Notes: generated from the sequence alone by a model not told the origin. DNA of 47,795 nt from an uncultured Collinsella sp. (GCA_900556605.1 USPC01000006.1:1-47795), one strand, 5' to 3'. Counted from the stretch's first letter, positions 1 through 10,004 are shown. Numbers and translations are program-made.

Positions 1-20
1 CCGTACGCTTGAACTGAGAA

Positions 21-50
21 GGGGGAGGCCTCGCGGCCTCCCCCTTTTTT
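21..50 (+). terminator. Intrinsic terminator of an upstream gene
   Basis: A perfect 10-bp GC-rich stem (21-30 with 35-44, loop TCGC) is followed directly by six T residues. It ends a transcript entering from the left of the window and separates it from coaE. Confidence 0.9.
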
Positions 51-117
51 GCGTTGTATATACGTTGTACTTTGGGACCTAGCTCCCCCGTATGTGCTCT
101 TACTGTTTGGCTGTATT

Positions 118-148
118 TTGAGTCCATCTAGTGTATTTGAGCGATAAT
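118..148 (+). promoter_or_regulatory. Candidate promoter of coaE
   Basis: TTGAGT (118-123) and GATAAT (143-148) are separated by 19 bp, about 30 bp before the coaE start. The spacer is longer than optimal, so this is a tentative assignment. Confidence 0.35.
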
Positions 149-176
149 TACTCGCATTGGCGTTAGGGAGGGCTTG

Positions 177-818
177 ATGTTTACCGTATTTGTCTTGGGC
201 AATATTGCTTCGGGTAAGTCAACTGCCTGCCGCTATTTCGAATCTCGTGGCGCTATGCTTATCGATCTGGATGAGCTTGCAAAATCGCTGTATGTGCCGG
301 GCTCTGATATCGTCAATACACTCGCGGATGAATTCGGTTGGGACATTTTGGATGAGGAAGGCGGCATTCGCCGCGGCATCCTCGCTTCTCGAGCTTTCGC
401 TTCTCCTGATTCGGTCGCACGGCTCAATGACATCGTGCATCCCATTCTGATTGAACAGCTTTCGCTTAGGATTCTCGATCCGGTTTGTTGTACGGTTTCA
501 TCTCCCCGTTATCCTTTTGCGGTGGTCGAGGTTTCTGCTCCGACTGGTTTTGAGGATGCATTTGGCTTGGCTGATGAAATTTTGGTCATCAGCGCCCCTT
601 TGTCAGTTCGTCGCGAGCGCGCTATTCAACGTGGCATGGAGCCATCTGATTTTGATGCCCGTTCTGCTTGCCAGCCCGAAGAGTCTGCGCTGTGCAATCT
701 CGCTACAACTGTGATTGACAATGCGGCAGACGATAACTCGCTCTTTGAACAACTGGACGCATGGCTTTCGCGCCATGGGTTCGGGGATGTAGCGGATAAG
801 GAGGAGGCCGATGCCTAA
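177..818 (+). CDS. coaE: Dephospho-CoA kinase CoaE
   Basis: This cytosolic enzyme phosphorylates the ribose 3'-hydroxyl of dephospho-CoA with ATP, the last step of coenzyme A synthesis. The P-loop GNIASGKST lies near residues 8-16, followed by the family motif IDLDELAK (usually DAD) and a 'RLNDIVHP' helix near residue 90, as in other CoaE proteins. At about 213 residues it is of normal length. A TTG at 174 is in frame, but the ATG at 177 is better placed behind the GGGAGGG ribosome-binding site. The stop overlaps the start of the next gene by 8 nt, so the two are probably translationally coupled. Confidence 0.93.
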   Translation: MFTVFVLGNIASGKSTACRYFESRGAMLIDLDELAKSLYVPGSDIVNTLADEFGWDILDEEGGIRRGILASRAFASPDSVARLNDIVHPILIEQLSLRILDPVCCTVSSPRYPFAVVEVSAPTGFEDAFGLADEILVISAPLSVRRERAIQRGMEPSDFDARSACQPEESALCNLATTVIDNAADDNSLFEQLDAWLSRHGFGDVADKEEADA

Positions 819-1392
819 GACACGTTTCCTTACGTGGTATCGCCTTATACCGCTGGCTGCCGTTTTTGCCTTCGGCCTTATCTCATTCGTTTACTCATAT
901 GCTCCTGCCGCTTTCTTTAAGCCGCTGTATCCGATTGACTACGAGGCGTATGTAAAGCAATCCAGTATTTCGCATAATCTGGATCCGTATCTGGTGTGCG
1001 CTGTCGTTAAGTCTGAATCGAATTGGGATCCCGAGGCCGAGTCGAATCAGGGTGCTCAGGGATTGATGCAGCTGATGCCCGAGACTGCCCAGGATATGAT
1101 CGCCAAGGGCCTTGTCGACGGTGGCGAGTATTCGGCCGACAACCTTAACGATCCGGCTACGAATATCGAGTTTGGCTGTGCGTATCTTTCGTATCTTCTA
1201 GCGTATTTTAACGGGGCGACTGACAGTGCCATTGCCGCCTATAACGCCGGCATGGGCAATGTCGACGGATGGGCGCAGCAGAGTACGTCGCTTCATAATG
1301 CAATCACCTTTCCCGAGACGCAGGCGTATCTGATTCGTGTCAATAATGCCTGGGTTCGCTACAAAACCCTCTATCCCGATCGGTTCGTATAG
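811..1392 (+). CDS. Membrane-anchored lytic transglycosylase (SLT domain)
   Basis: This protein probably cleaves the glycan strand of peptidoglycan non-hydrolytically at the outer face of the membrane. Residues about 11-30 form a signal anchor. The SLT fold follows: the catalytic Glu69 sits in the ES motif (AVVKSESNWDP), then QGLMQLMPETA near residue 85, a 'NIEFGCAYLSYLL' helix, and AYNAGMGNV near residue 145. At 193 residues it is a minimal SLT protein without extra wall-binding repeats. AAGGAGGAGG lies just before the ATG, inside the 3' end of coaE. Known relatives act in wall remodelling or secretion; the exact role here is not evident. Confidence 0.9.
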   Translation: MPKTRFLTWYRLIPLAAVFAFGLISFVYSYAPAAFFKPLYPIDYEAYVKQSSISHNLDPYLVCAVVKSESNWDPEAESNQGAQGLMQLMPETAQDMIAKGLVDGGEYSADNLNDPATNIEFGCAYLSYLLAYFNGATDSAIAAYNAGMGNVDGWAQQSTSLHNAITFPETQAYLIRVNNAWVRYKTLYPDRFV

Positions 1393-1443
1393 GACTATGC
1401 CTGCCGCCTGCGTATACTGCAGATATATGAGTTAGGAGTATCC

Positions 1444-3684
1444 ATGGCGGAATTTGAAGTAGAACGCGTTGGTGGTGAACTTAAGCGCTTTGGCGTTGAA
1501 GGCTCTGACGTGCCGTTTAAGGTCGTGTCTCCCTATGACCCTGCAGGCTCTCAGCCTAAAGCCATTGAGTCGCTTGTGCAGGGTGTGAGGGACGGAGACC
1601 GCTATCAGGTTTTGCTGGGCGTGACTGGTTCGGGCAAGACCTTCACGATGGCAAAGACTATTGAGGCCCTGGGAAAGCCGACGCTGGTCATGGCTCCGAA
1701 TAAAACGCTCGCCGCTCAGCTTGCGAGCGAGCTCAAAGAGTTCTTTCCCAACAACGCTGTGGTCTACTTCGTCTCGTACTACGACTACTATCAGCCCGAG
1801 GCGTATGTGCCGCAAAGCGATACATATATCGAGAAAGACTCCTCGATTAACGAAGAGGTTGAGATGCTGCGACATCAGGCGACCGCATCGCTGCTCTCTC
1901 GACGCGATGTGATCGTTGTCGCATCGGTCTCGTGTATCTATGGCATTGGCTCTCCTGAGGACTATGCAGGTCTGGCTCCAAACGTCGACAAGAAGGTGCC
2001 GCTCGAGCGCGATGACTTTATCCATGCACTTATCGACATTCAATATGATCGCAATGACTATGACCTGGCACGCGGCACGTTCCGCGTGCGCGGCGATGTT
2101 GTCGACGTGTATCCGCCTTATGCCGAGCATCCGTTGCGGTTTGAGTTCTTTGGCGACGAGGTCGAGCTGATTGCCGAGATCGATGAGGTCACCGGTGAGA
2201 TGCTTCGTGAGTACGAGGCCATCCCTGTATGGCCGGCATCGCACTACGTGACCGAGAAGCCGAAGGTCAAGGCGGCTCTGAAATCGATCAGCGAAGAGTG
2301 CGAGAAGCGCGTGGCGGAGCTCAAGGCGACCGACAAGTTGCTCGAGGCGCAGCGTCTGCAGCAGCGCACCGATTATGATCTTGAGATGCTCGAGACGATG
2401 GGCTTTTGCAACGGCATCGAGAACTACTCGCGTCATCTGGACGGTCGCAAGCCGGGTGAGCCGCCGTTTACCCTAATCGATTACTTTCCCAAGGATATGC
2501 TCTGCATCATCGATGAGAGCCATGTGACGGTGCCGCAGATTCGCGGCATGCACGAAGGTGACCGCTCGCGTAAGGTGACGCTGGTGGAACACGGTTTTCG
2601 CCTGCCCTCGGCGCTCGATAACCGCCCGCTTCGTTTCGATGAGTTTGAGGCAAGGATACCCCAGTTTATCTATGTTTCGGCCACGCCGGGCGACTACGAG
2701 CTGCGGGTGAGCCAAAACGATGTGGAGCAGATTATTCGTCCGACTGGCCTGCTCGACCCCAAGATTGACGTGCGTCCAGTTCGCGGCCAGATTGACGATC
2801 TTGAGGACGAGATTCGCGAGCGCGTTGCCCGCAAGGAGCGCGTGCTGGTGACCACGTTGACCAAGCGCATGGCCGAGGACCTGACCGACCATCTGCTCGA
2901 CGCAGGCATTAAGGTCAATTACATGCACTCTGATACGGCGACAATGGACCGTGTCGAGATCCTGCGAACGCTGCGCGAGGGCAAGATCGATGTTCTCGTT
3001 GGCATCAACCTGCTTCGCGAGGGCTTGGATCTCCCCGAGGTCTCACTGGTGGCAATTCTCGATGCCGATAAGGAAGGCTTCTTGCGCAACCGCCGTTCGC
3101 TGATTCAGACGATTGGCCGTGCGGCCCGTAACGCCGATGGTGAAGTCATCATGTATGCAGACGTTGTGACCGATTCGATGAAAGAGGCCATCGAGGAGAC
3201 GCAGCGCCGTCGCGAGATTCAGATGGCATATAACGAAGAACATGGCATTGTGCCCAAGACAGTGCGCAAGGCCATCAACGACATCTCAAGTTTTATTGCC
3301 GAGGCCGAAAAAACTGTGGGCTCCAAGGGACGCTCGAAGGGCGACTCTCTTGGCCATGGCGCATTCTATACGCCCGATGAGTCGGGCGAGGGCGGTGTGC
3401 CGGAAACGGTGGCGCCCGAGCAGACACTTGCGGAGCAGTTGGAAGAACTGCCGCATGACGAGCTTGTGCGGATCGTCGAAACCATGGAAGAGGATATGCG
3501 TAACGCTTCTGCCGCTATGGACTTTGAGGAGGCGGCGCGCCTGCGCGATGCCGTCGTTCAGATTCGGGCGATGCTCGAGGGTGCGTCTGAGGACGAGACG
3601 ATCGAGCGCTTACGCTCGCAGGCCCGCAAGGGTTCCACGTTCGCATCGGGCAGAAAACGCCAGGGTGCACGGTTTAAGAAATAG
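1444..3684 (+). CDS. uvrB: UvrABC excinuclease subunit UvrB
   Basis: UvrB is the damage-verifying helicase-like subunit of nucleotide excision repair. It is loaded by UvrA and then recruits UvrC. Visible are Walker A GVTGSGKT (residues 59-66), the Tyr-rich beta-hairpin that inserts between DNA strands (about 112-132), the DESH Walker B box near residue 357, helicase motifs ending in QTIGRAARN, and a C-terminal UVR helical hairpin (about 665-705) that contacts UvrC. At 746 residues it is longer than typical UvrB (about 660-680), with an extra N-terminal tail and a longer linker before the UVR motif. TTAGGAG precedes the ATG. uvrA and uvrC are also in this window. Confidence 0.98.
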   Translation: MAEFEVERVGGELKRFGVEGSDVPFKVVSPYDPAGSQPKAIESLVQGVRDGDRYQVLLGVTGSGKTFTMAKTIEALGKPTLVMAPNKTLAAQLASELKEFFPNNAVVYFVSYYDYYQPEAYVPQSDTYIEKDSSINEEVEMLRHQATASLLSRRDVIVVASVSCIYGIGSPEDYAGLAPNVDKKVPLERDDFIHALIDIQYDRNDYDLARGTFRVRGDVVDVYPPYAEHPLRFEFFGDEVELIAEIDEVTGEMLREYEAIPVWPASHYVTEKPKVKAALKSISEECEKRVAELKATDKLLEAQRLQQRTDYDLEMLETMGFCNGIENYSRHLDGRKPGEPPFTLIDYFPKDMLCIIDESHVTVPQIRGMHEGDRSRKVTLVEHGFRLPSALDNRPLRFDEFEARIPQFIYVSATPGDYELRVSQNDVEQIIRPTGLLDPKIDVRPVRGQIDDLEDEIRERVARKERVLVTTLTKRMAEDLTDHLLDAGIKVNYMHSDTATMDRVEILRTLREGKIDVLVGINLLREGLDLPEVSLVAILDADKEGFLRNRRSLIQTIGRAARNADGEVIMYADVVTDSMKEAIEETQRRREIQMAYNEEHGIVPKTVRKAINDISSFIAEAEKTVGSKGRSKGDSLGHGAFYTPDESGEGGVPETVAPEQTLAEQLEELPHDELVRIVETMEEDMRNASAAMDFEEAARLRDAVVQIRAMLEGASEDETIERLRSQARKGSTFASGRKRQGARFKK

Positions 3685-3687
3685 CGA

Positions 3688-3723
3688 ACAGGCCCCGAGT
3701 TCCCTGTGGAGCTCGGGGCCTGT
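3688..3723. terminator. Bidirectional terminator between convergent genes
   Basis: A perfect 12-bp stem (3688-3699 with 3712-3723) lies just after the uvrB stop and before the convergent minus-strand gene. The T-runs are short on both sides, so termination strength is uncertain, but the position fits both genes. Confidence 0.7.
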
Positions 3724-3749
3724 GTCTTTTGCGCGCTGGAATTCGTGCG

Positions 3750-5390
3750 TTAGAGGTCCGCGATCAGGGCTTCGGCACAACGGATGCCGTCGGTGGCCGC
3801 GCTCATGATGCCGCCGGCATATCCAGCTCCCTCACCACAAGGGTAGAGGCCCGGGGTCGACACGGCATGGCACGTTCGGTCTCGGGTGACAGTGACCGGT
3901 GAGCTCGAACGAGTCTCCACGCCGGTAAGAACGGCATCGGGACGGTCGTAGCCTCGTAGCTTTTTTCCGAGTAGGGGAAGTCCCAGGCGGAGCGACTCGA
4001 CGATATGCTGCGGCAGGGCTTCGTCAATTGTCGTCCAGGTCACACCGAGCGGATAGGTGGGCTTTACCTTTCCGGGCGCCTTGCTGGCGCGTCCTGCGAG
4101 GAAATCTCCGACGAGTTGTGCCGGTGCGTTCCAGTTGGAACCGCCCAGGCGATAGGCGGCCGCCTCGCAGGCGCGCTGGAGCTCGATGCCGGCGAGCGGG
4201 TCATCGTTAGGAAGGTCCTCAGGCGTGACGTTAACGAGCAGGGCGGCGTTTGCGTTGCGTCCGTCGCGGGCATTGAGGCTGGCGCCGTTGACGCACAGGT
4301 GGCCCTGCTCGGAAGAGGCGGCGACAACCTGCCCGCCGGGGCACATGCAAAACGAGAACACGCTGCGGCCGTTGGGAAGATGGGCGACGAGCTTGTAGGG
4401 GGCTGCTCCGAGGGCAGGATGTCCCGCCAAGGCTCCATATTGGGCTCGGTCGATGTCGCGCTGCGGATGCTCGATGCGAACGCCCATGGCAAAGGTCTTT
4501 TGTGCGAGGGCCACGTTGTGGTCCTTAAGGAGCTCAAAAATATCGCGAGCAGAATGCCCACAGGCGAGGATGAGGTGCTTTGTTTCGATTGGCTCGTAAG
4601 CGGCGTCTTGGGACGATTGGACATCGATACCGGTGATGGCGCCAGACGCGTCGGTGCGAATGTCGACGAGCTTCGTTCGATAACGGACGACACCTCCGAG
4701 CTGCTCGGTGCGCTGGGATATAGCGGTGACAACCTTGGGAAGGATGTCGGAGCCAATGTGCGGCTTGGCATCCCACAGAATATCGCGGGGCGCACCCGCC
4801 TCGACGAAGGTTTCGAGGATAAGGCGATGGGCGGGATTTTTTGTTCCCGTATTGAGCTTGCCGTCCGAGAAGGTCCCCGCGCCGCCCAGACCAAACTGAA
4901 TATTGCTCTCGGGGTCGAGGATGCGCTCCTTTAGAAAGAGGTCGATCGCCTGCGAGCGGCGAAATGCCGGGTCGCCGCGCTCGATAAGCAAGGGCTTAAG
5001 ACCTGCTTCGGCGAGCGTGAGCGCAGCGAAAAGGCCGGCGCATCCGGCGCCGACAACGACGGGGCGCTCTTTGGATGCGTCGGAAATGGGGGAGGGGAAT
5101 GAAGGCTCATCGTCTTCTATCGCGCGTACGAGCGAGCGGTCACGTTCGGAAACGCTGTCGACCGCTTCTCGCTCGAGGTGGGGACTGGTCAGCTCAACAC
5201 GAAAGCTCAGGATAAAATGGACGTCTCGTTTTTTGCGAGCGTCGATTGACTTGCGGTGGAGCTCGATGGACTTGATCTCGGAGTCTTTGCAACGTAGGAC
5301 GCGCTTGGCGACTCGCTTGCCAACAATGAGGCAGGCATTTTCATCGCCGGCTTCATCGAGCGAAGCGTTGACTTGGGTGATTTCGATCAT
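3750..5390 (-). CDS. FAD-dependent oxidoreductase of the COG2509 family
   Basis: This is a predicted cytosolic flavoprotein dehydrogenase of unknown substrate. An N-terminal domain of about 105 residues (typical of COG2509) precedes the FAD-binding dinucleotide fold VVVGAGCAG (about 111-119) with its 'LIERG' end. Further FAD-family blocks follow, including the GLGGAGTFSDGKL motif and a C-terminal 'YPCGEGAGYAGGIMSAATDGIRCAE' type FAD contact. The ATG at 5390 is preferred over upstream in-frame codons because it has AAGGAG seven bases before it. The length, 546 residues, is normal. A second unrelated flavoprotein lies upstream on the same strand, but a hairpin separates them. Confidence 0.9.
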   Translation of the reverse strand: MIEITQVNASLDEAGDENACLIVGKRVAKRVLRCKDSEIKSIELHRKSIDARKKRDVHFILSFRVELTSPHLEREAVDSVSERDRSLVRAIEDDEPSFPSPISDASKERPVVVGAGCAGLFAALTLAEAGLKPLLIERGDPAFRRSQAIDLFLKERILDPESNIQFGLGGAGTFSDGKLNTGTKNPAHRLILETFVEAGAPRDILWDAKPHIGSDILPKVVTAISQRTEQLGGVVRYRTKLVDIRTDASGAITGIDVQSSQDAAYEPIETKHLILACGHSARDIFELLKDHNVALAQKTFAMGVRIEHPQRDIDRAQYGALAGHPALGAAPYKLVAHLPNGRSVFSFCMCPGGQVVAASSEQGHLCVNGASLNARDGRNANAALLVNVTPEDLPNDDPLAGIELQRACEAAAYRLGGSNWNAPAQLVGDFLAGRASKAPGKVKPTYPLGVTWTTIDEALPQHIVESLRLGLPLLGKKLRGYDRPDAVLTGVETRSSSPVTVTRDRTCHAVSTPGLYPCGEGAGYAGGIMSAATDGIRCAEALIADL

Positions 5391-5416
5391 CGAGGTCTCC
5401 TTAGAGGCAAGAAAGA

Positions 5417-5440
5417 GGCCGTCCGGTATCCCAGACGGCC
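5417..5440 (-). terminator. Candidate terminator between two flavoprotein genes
   Basis: A 7-bp stem (5417-5423 with 5434-5440) is followed on the minus strand by a CTCTTTCTT run. It lies between the HI0933-type gene and the COG2509-type gene. The read-out could be partial termination. Confidence 0.45.
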
Positions 5441-5470
5441 CGAATGCGTTTTTGATTATAGACTGCGCGG

Positions 5471-6742
5471 CTACAGGCTGCTTGCAGCGCGAATGCCCGA
5501 GAGCCATGCCCACGCAAGGTTAAAGCCTCCGCAATCGGCGTCGATGTCGAGCGCTTCGCCGCAGACGTAAAGCGGGGCGTCGACAACGCTGCGCGCGCGT
5601 AGACTGGGTGTTGAGATACTCTCGACAGATACGCCACCACGCGTGACCTGTGCCGAGCGCTCCTCGGCTGTTCCCTCGACGAGCAACTTAAAGTGCTTGA
5701 GGATCGAGACCAGGTGGATGACATCGTTGGAGCCTGGATGGCACTGCTCGAACGCCGTGCAGACGACGCGGGAGAGTTGCGGGGCGAGCATGCCGTCGAG
5801 CCAACGGGGATCGCGGGGCGAAAAGCCGCCGAGCAGCTCAACGCGCCGGTTGAGCATATCGAGCAGCTCGTCTTTGGAGAGGTCGGGGAAAACGTCGAGC
5901 AGGATCGTATCACCGCGCTGGATACGACGGGAGAGGTTGAAGACAGCGACGCCCGAGATGCCGAAGGCTCGAAACAGGACTTCACCGTCTTCGTGCCAGA
6001 GCTCATTATGATTGCGGGCGAGCGTCAAGCGGGCGCGGACGCGCAGGCCGTCCAACGTCTTGAGTGCCGCCCGATCGCCGACGACCGTTGCCGATACGGG
6101 GCAGAGGATGGGGCGCAGCGAAGTGAGGGGGAGGCTAAACGTATCGGCGATACCGGTGGGGTTGCCACCCGTGGCGATAATTACGGCATGTGCCTCCAGG
6201 GCCTCGTTCTTGCGAGGGACATCGGCGAGCGCTTTCCGAAGCGAGCGGAGCTCCGATTTTCGGTCGTCATGCTTTTTTGCCTTGAGTGCCCGCGCTGGAC
6301 GGTCTATTTGGAGTGTCCAGCCTTCGGAAGCTTTGTGCGCCGAGGCAACGTTGGCTCCGCAGATTAAGGTGATACCTAGGCGGTCGCAAACGTTGAGAAG
6401 CGCGTCGCGCACCGATTCTGCGCGAAGGGAGCGCGGGTATAGCCGGCCTTCCTCAGAGGTTGTCATGATGCCCAGCGAGGAGAAGAAACCCATAAGCTCT
6501 TGTTCGGGTTGGGGGCCCATGACAGATTCGACGAATGCGGGGTGGTTATACCGCTGAGGATCAATCGATTCGTTGGAGAGGTTGCAGCGGCCGTTACCGG
6601 TCGCAAGGAGCTTTAGGCCGCAGGCGACATCGCGCTCAACGATGCAGACGCTTTTGCCAGCACGTGCGGCCGTAATGGCGGCGGCGAGGCCTGAAGCCCC
6701 GCCGCCGATTACCAGGACGTCATAGAAGGCGCTCGTGTTCAC
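5471..6742 (-). CDS. HI0933/YhiN-family NAD(P)/FAD-dependent oxidoreductase
   Basis: This flavoprotein belongs to the HI0933 family, which includes the BaiN protein of bile-acid-transforming gut bacteria. The substrate here cannot be read from sequence. The FAD fold VLVIGGGASGLAAA begins at about residue 10, the diagnostic GNGRCNLSN box is near residue 50, and the C-terminus carries the CGEALDIDADCGGFNLAWAW family signature. At 423 residues it is full length. The GTG start directly follows the TAA of the upstream mrp gene with no gap, which suggests translational coupling and a shared transcript. Confidence 0.9.
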   Translation of the reverse strand: MNTSAFYDVLVIGGGASGLAAAITAARAGKSVCIVERDVACGLKLLATGNGRCNLSNESIDPQRYNHPAFVESVMGPQPEQELMGFFSSLGIMTTSEEGRLYPRSLRAESVRDALLNVCDRLGITLICGANVASAHKASEGWTLQIDRPARALKAKKHDDRKSELRSLRKALADVPRKNEALEAHAVIIATGGNPTGIADTFSLPLTSLRPILCPVSATVVGDRAALKTLDGLRVRARLTLARNHNELWHEDGEVLFRAFGISGVAVFNLSRRIQRGDTILLDVFPDLSKDELLDMLNRRVELLGGFSPRDPRWLDGMLAPQLSRVVCTAFEQCHPGSNDVIHLVSILKHFKLLVEGTAEERSAQVTRGGVSVESISTPSLRARSVVDAPLYVCGEALDIDADCGGFNLAWAWLSGIRAASSL

Positions 6743-7573
6743 TTAGGCCTCGTCGGTCTCGTGCGGGGTAATAGCCTCGACGGCAGAGACTGCCTTGGGC
6801 AACATGCCATCGGGCAGCGCGGTCTCAACCTCGCCCTTATCGCAGGCCTCGGCGAGTGCCGGATTAATGGGAAGCGTGCCCAAGATGTCGAGGTTATAGC
6901 GCTCTGCGACCTCGGGGAGCTTGCTTTTGCCAAAGACCTCGATCTTCTTGCCGCAGTCGGGGCACTCGATATAGCTCATGTTCTCGACGATGCCCAGAAT
7001 GGGGACGTTCATCTTCTCGGCCATGTTGACCGCCTTGGCGACGATCATCGAGACCAGGTCCTGCGGGCTCGTGACGATGACGATGCCGTCGACGGGCAGC
7101 GACTGGAAGACGGTGAGCGCGACGTCGCCTGTTCCCGGAGGCATGTCGACCAGCAGGTAGTCGATGGGGCCCCACGAGGTCTCGCTCCAGAACTGCCTAA
7201 TGGCGCCTGCGATGACCGGACCGCGCCAAAGGACGGGGTCGGTCTCGTTTTGGAGCAGAAGGTTGGAGCTCATGACCTTGACGCCGTGCTCGGAGATTTC
7301 GGGCAGCATAAGGTTGCCAAGGGCATGGACGTGGCGTCCGCTCATACCGAACATCTTGGGGATAGAGGGACCGGTGATGTCGGCATCGAGGACGCCGACC
7401 TTGTGGCCGTGGCGGGCAAGCTCGGTGGCGATGGCACCGGTGACAAACGACTTGCCGACACCGCCCTTGCCGGAAAGCACGGCGATGACGCGCTTGACCT
7501 CGGACAGCGTATTCTCCTCAAATTGCGACGGCGACGTTTGTCCGCCGGCGGCCTGTGCGTGCTCGCAACCCAT
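6743..7573 (-). CDS. Mrp/NBP35-family P-loop ATPase, iron-sulfur carrier
   Basis: Members of this family bind ATP and a bridging [4Fe-4S] cluster and hand clusters to apo-proteins. The deviant Walker A GKGGVGKS lies at residues 35-42, the 'MPPGTGD' switch region near residue 140, and the cluster-binding CPDC pair at Cys204 and Cys207. The ATG at 7573 is chosen for its AAAGGAG; the reading frame extends further upstream without a better start. The N-terminus MGCEHAQ carries an extra Cys and His, as in some archaeal and bacterial NBP35-like proteins. Length is 276 residues. It is the first gene of a two-gene unit with the HI0933-type flavoprotein. Confidence 0.92.
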   Translation of the reverse strand: MGCEHAQAAGGQTSPSQFEENTLSEVKRVIAVLSGKGGVGKSFVTGAIATELARHGHKVGVLDADITGPSIPKMFGMSGRHVHALGNLMLPEISEHGVKVMSSNLLLQNETDPVLWRGPVIAGAIRQFWSETSWGPIDYLLVDMPPGTGDVALTVFQSLPVDGIVIVTSPQDLVSMIVAKAVNMAEKMNVPILGIVENMSYIECPDCGKKIEVFGKSKLPEVAERYNLDILGTLPINPALAEACDKGEVETALPDGMLPKAVSAVEAITPHETDEA

Positions 7574-7628
7574 GTATGACTCCTTTGTATATGTTGGGGC
7601 CGGGGCCCCGCGATGTGACACGAGCGTC

Positions 7629-7658
7629 ATTGTACCCTCGTTTGCGAGCGGGAGTCAT
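7629..7658 (-). promoter_or_regulatory. Candidate promoter of the mrp-flavoprotein unit
   Basis: On the minus strand ATGACT (7653-7658) and TACAAT (7629-7634) are separated by 18 bp, 56 bp before the mrp start. A 7-bp inverted repeat at 7670-7676/7698-7704 lies just upstream and could close the preceding transcript, though it lacks a T-run. Confidence 0.45.
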
Positions 7659-7718
7659 TTGCGATGCATTTGGGCCGAGCGTGCTTGCAATACGATGGGC
7701 CCAAGCGAATGGGCGGGC

Positions 7719-9872
7719 TTACTGAACTTTGCTGGCGAACTCGAGGTATTGCATGCGCTGCAGCTTGTCGATCGTCGAGGTGTATGGGCTGTCTTCAGAT
7801 TCCAAGTTGTAGCGCAGCCCGTCGGCACCGAGATAGCCGGCGACATTGATGGTGGGCACATCTGACCTTGTTGCAAGCAGGGCCTTTTGATAGTCGGTGA
7901 GCGGGGCGCCGATCTTATTAAGGGTAATGGCTGCAATCTCGTTTGCCCCGACGGTGTCGTAGACGTTGAGCTCGGTATTGCCGGCGATTTCATAGTTAGC
8001 CCAGACGAAATAGGTTGACTGATAGACACGGAAAGCGTGGCTTGCCGTATCTTCCTGAGGGTACAGCTCGTCGTTGAGAGTCGTTGCGGCGCTCGGCTGA
8101 TGGTCGCCAAAAAAGACAAGAACAACCGGTCTGCCGATATTGCGGAGCTCGTTGATAAAGTACTCGAGGTCCCGGTCGGATGCGTTGATGCAGGTGAGAT
8201 AGGTGTTGAGCGCGCTATTGGCGCCCTCGCTGGCTCCCTCGACCCAATAGTTTGTCAGCTCTTCGGCGGGAACGGTGCCATAGTCGTAGCCGCCGTGATT
8301 TTGCATCGTGACGTCAAAGATGAACTGCGGCGCTTCGTCGGTTCTAAGCAGGTCGAGTATCTTGTCGTAGGTGGCGTAGTCGCATACGCCGGCATGGTAA
8401 CAGGGCGCACCTTCGAAATCGCCGATTGAAAGAAAGTCTCCAAAGCCCAGCTGCTGATAGATCTTATCTCGATGGTAGTTGACGGGGTTTTGCGGGTGCA
8501 TAGCGGTAGCGGTATACCCAAGCTCTTTAAGGTCCTTTGCCAGGCTGTTGACGCCATTCATCTGATACAGCTGATAGGGGATCTTGCCTAATCCGACAAA
8601 GGCCGTTGTCGCTCCGGTCAAAAATTCGAATTCGGAGTTTGCCGTTCCGCCACCGGTGACCGAAGCGAGCATGGTGCCGCGAACAAGTGTGTCGGGAAGC
8701 GAGTTGTAGAATGCGGGGCCGGTGTACCCGGCCGCCTGGAGCTGCTCAAAGCACGAAAGGTCGCTAAAACTCTCGTTCATGACGGCAACAATCGTCGGCT
8801 TGATTTCATTGAACTGGGCAACGGCAGCCGCGCGCTGCTCGCTCGAGCCATACGTGCTGTCGTAGGCGGCGGCGAGCTCCTGCTCGATGCTCTGCGCCTC
8901 ATCGGGCGTATAGCCTTCGGGATTCTCAATGGGCAACTCGTTGACCATTTCGGTGAACGAAGTGATAAAACCCTGAGACGTATATGTGGTGATGGGCTGC
9001 CAACGGTCAAATCCAAAATCCAGCGCCTGCTCCAAGTCGATGCTGGAAAAGCCCGAGAGCTCCACAACGGTCACTAGCAGAAAAGCGCAGAGGTTAGCGG
9101 CGATTGCGGGGAAGACATGGGTGGGCGTACGGAGCTTTCGCGGTCGGATAAGCGAAAGAAGCCCCAGGGAAATCTCCAGCAGGGCGAGAGAGGTTACGAT
9201 TCCGGCGGTAAAGGTAAACTCGTATCCCTCGCTCACTTCCATTGCGGTGCCGAGGGCCAAGATATCGCTTGGCAGGATGGCTTCGCCTTTAAACGTTATG
9301 ACGAAGTGCTCGGCAATGCCAAGGATGCAACAGGCGACGGGCACGAGGGCCATGACGCCTCCATGACGCTGTCCCAGCAAATAAAGGGAGAGCAGAACCG
9401 TCGCGAGCAGCCCGACGGAAAACCCGAATGAGTTGGCGGGAATGCGATAGAACGTTTCGTTACAGGCAATTTCGAGTGAAACGAACGAGAGCGCTGAAAC
9501 AGCGGCGATGACAAGGATGTCACGGCAAATACAGGCAACCGTTCCCGTCGCAAGATCGGTTTGGTCGATAAGTCCCGAAACCAAGGGCTCGACAAGAAGT
9601 ATGACGGCGGCAGCACCGAGCGCCGAATAAGAAAGGACCCATAGGGAATTGTCCTCATTTACGAGCAATTGATTCGTAATCCATGCAGCTACCATGCCGA
9701 GCGGGATGAGGAGCGTCGCGCACCAAAAGACGCGGGCAATGGGCGGCTTTTCATTGTGTTTGATTGAAAAATACACGCGCACGACGACGGTGGCCACGAT
9801 AAGGACGGCGATGAATATGGGCAGATTGGCCATGTCGCTCGAAGTGATTTCAAGGGGGATATCTTCGGTCAT
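7719..9872 (-). CDS. LTA synthase-like membrane phosphoglycerol transferase
   Basis: This is a polytopic membrane protein with an extracellular alkaline-phosphatase/sulfatase-fold domain, as in lipoteichoic acid synthases that move glycerol-phosphate from phosphatidylglycerol to a growing chain. About seven to eight hydrophobic segments occupy residues 15-275. The catalytic domain starts near residue 355, with the metal site NESFSD (Glu367), the probable nucleophile Thr410 in GGGTANSEFEFLTG, and the late metal motif FFGDHQPS. The 717 residues exceed classical LtaS (about 640), mainly because the membrane part is larger. The start at 9872 is preferred for AGAGGAA upstream. Whether the product is true LTA or another phosphopolymer is not shown. 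Confidence 0.88.
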   Translation of the reverse strand: MTEDIPLEITSSDMANLPIFIAVLIVATVVVRVYFSIKHNEKPPIARVFWCATLLIPLGMVAAWITNQLLVNEDNSLWVLSYSALGAAAVILLVEPLVSGLIDQTDLATGTVACICRDILVIAAVSALSFVSLEIACNETFYRIPANSFGFSVGLLATVLLSLYLLGQRHGGVMALVPVACCILGIAEHFVITFKGEAILPSDILALGTAMEVSEGYEFTFTAGIVTSLALLEISLGLLSLIRPRKLRTPTHVFPAIAANLCAFLLVTVVELSGFSSIDLEQALDFGFDRWQPITTYTSQGFITSFTEMVNELPIENPEGYTPDEAQSIEQELAAAYDSTYGSSEQRAAAVAQFNEIKPTIVAVMNESFSDLSCFEQLQAAGYTGPAFYNSLPDTLVRGTMLASVTGGGTANSEFEFLTGATTAFVGLGKIPYQLYQMNGVNSLAKDLKELGYTATAMHPQNPVNYHRDKIYQQLGFGDFLSIGDFEGAPCYHAGVCDYATYDKILDLLRTDEAPQFIFDVTMQNHGGYDYGTVPAEELTNYWVEGASEGANSALNTYLTCINASDRDLEYFINELRNIGRPVVLVFFGDHQPSAATTLNDELYPQEDTASHAFRVYQSTYFVWANYEIAGNTELNVYDTVGANEIAAITLNKIGAPLTDYQKALLATRSDVPTINVAGYLGADGLRYNLESEDSPYTSTIDKLQRMQYLEFASKVQ

Positions 9873-9884
9873 GGACGTTCCTCT

Positions 9885-9922
9885 GTTACAGCAAATTAAG
9901 TTCAGTAGTAGATTACTGTAAC
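9885..9922 (-). promoter_or_regulatory. Inverted repeat before the LTA synthase-like gene
   Basis: GTTACAG (9885-9891) and CTGTAAC (9916-9922) form a 7-bp inverted repeat with a 24-nt spacer. It lies directly upstream of the ribosome-binding site. It could be a pair of regulator half-sites or a leader stem. Confidence 0.3.
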
Positions 9923-9990
9923 CTTTCCACGGCATTTCGAGAAACAAAGCACCCGATACGCAAAGCTAAAGGTCTGCGAATCTTGTATTA

Positions 9991-10004
9991 CGAACATCTG
10001 TGCG
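9991..10004. promoter_or_regulatory. Candidate LexA (SOS) box upstream of uvrA
   Basis: CGAACATCTGTGCG matches the Gram-positive LexA consensus CGAAC-N4-GTTCG at nine of ten half-site positions. It lies 62 bp before the uvrA start. No comparable site was seen before uvrB. Confidence 0.35.
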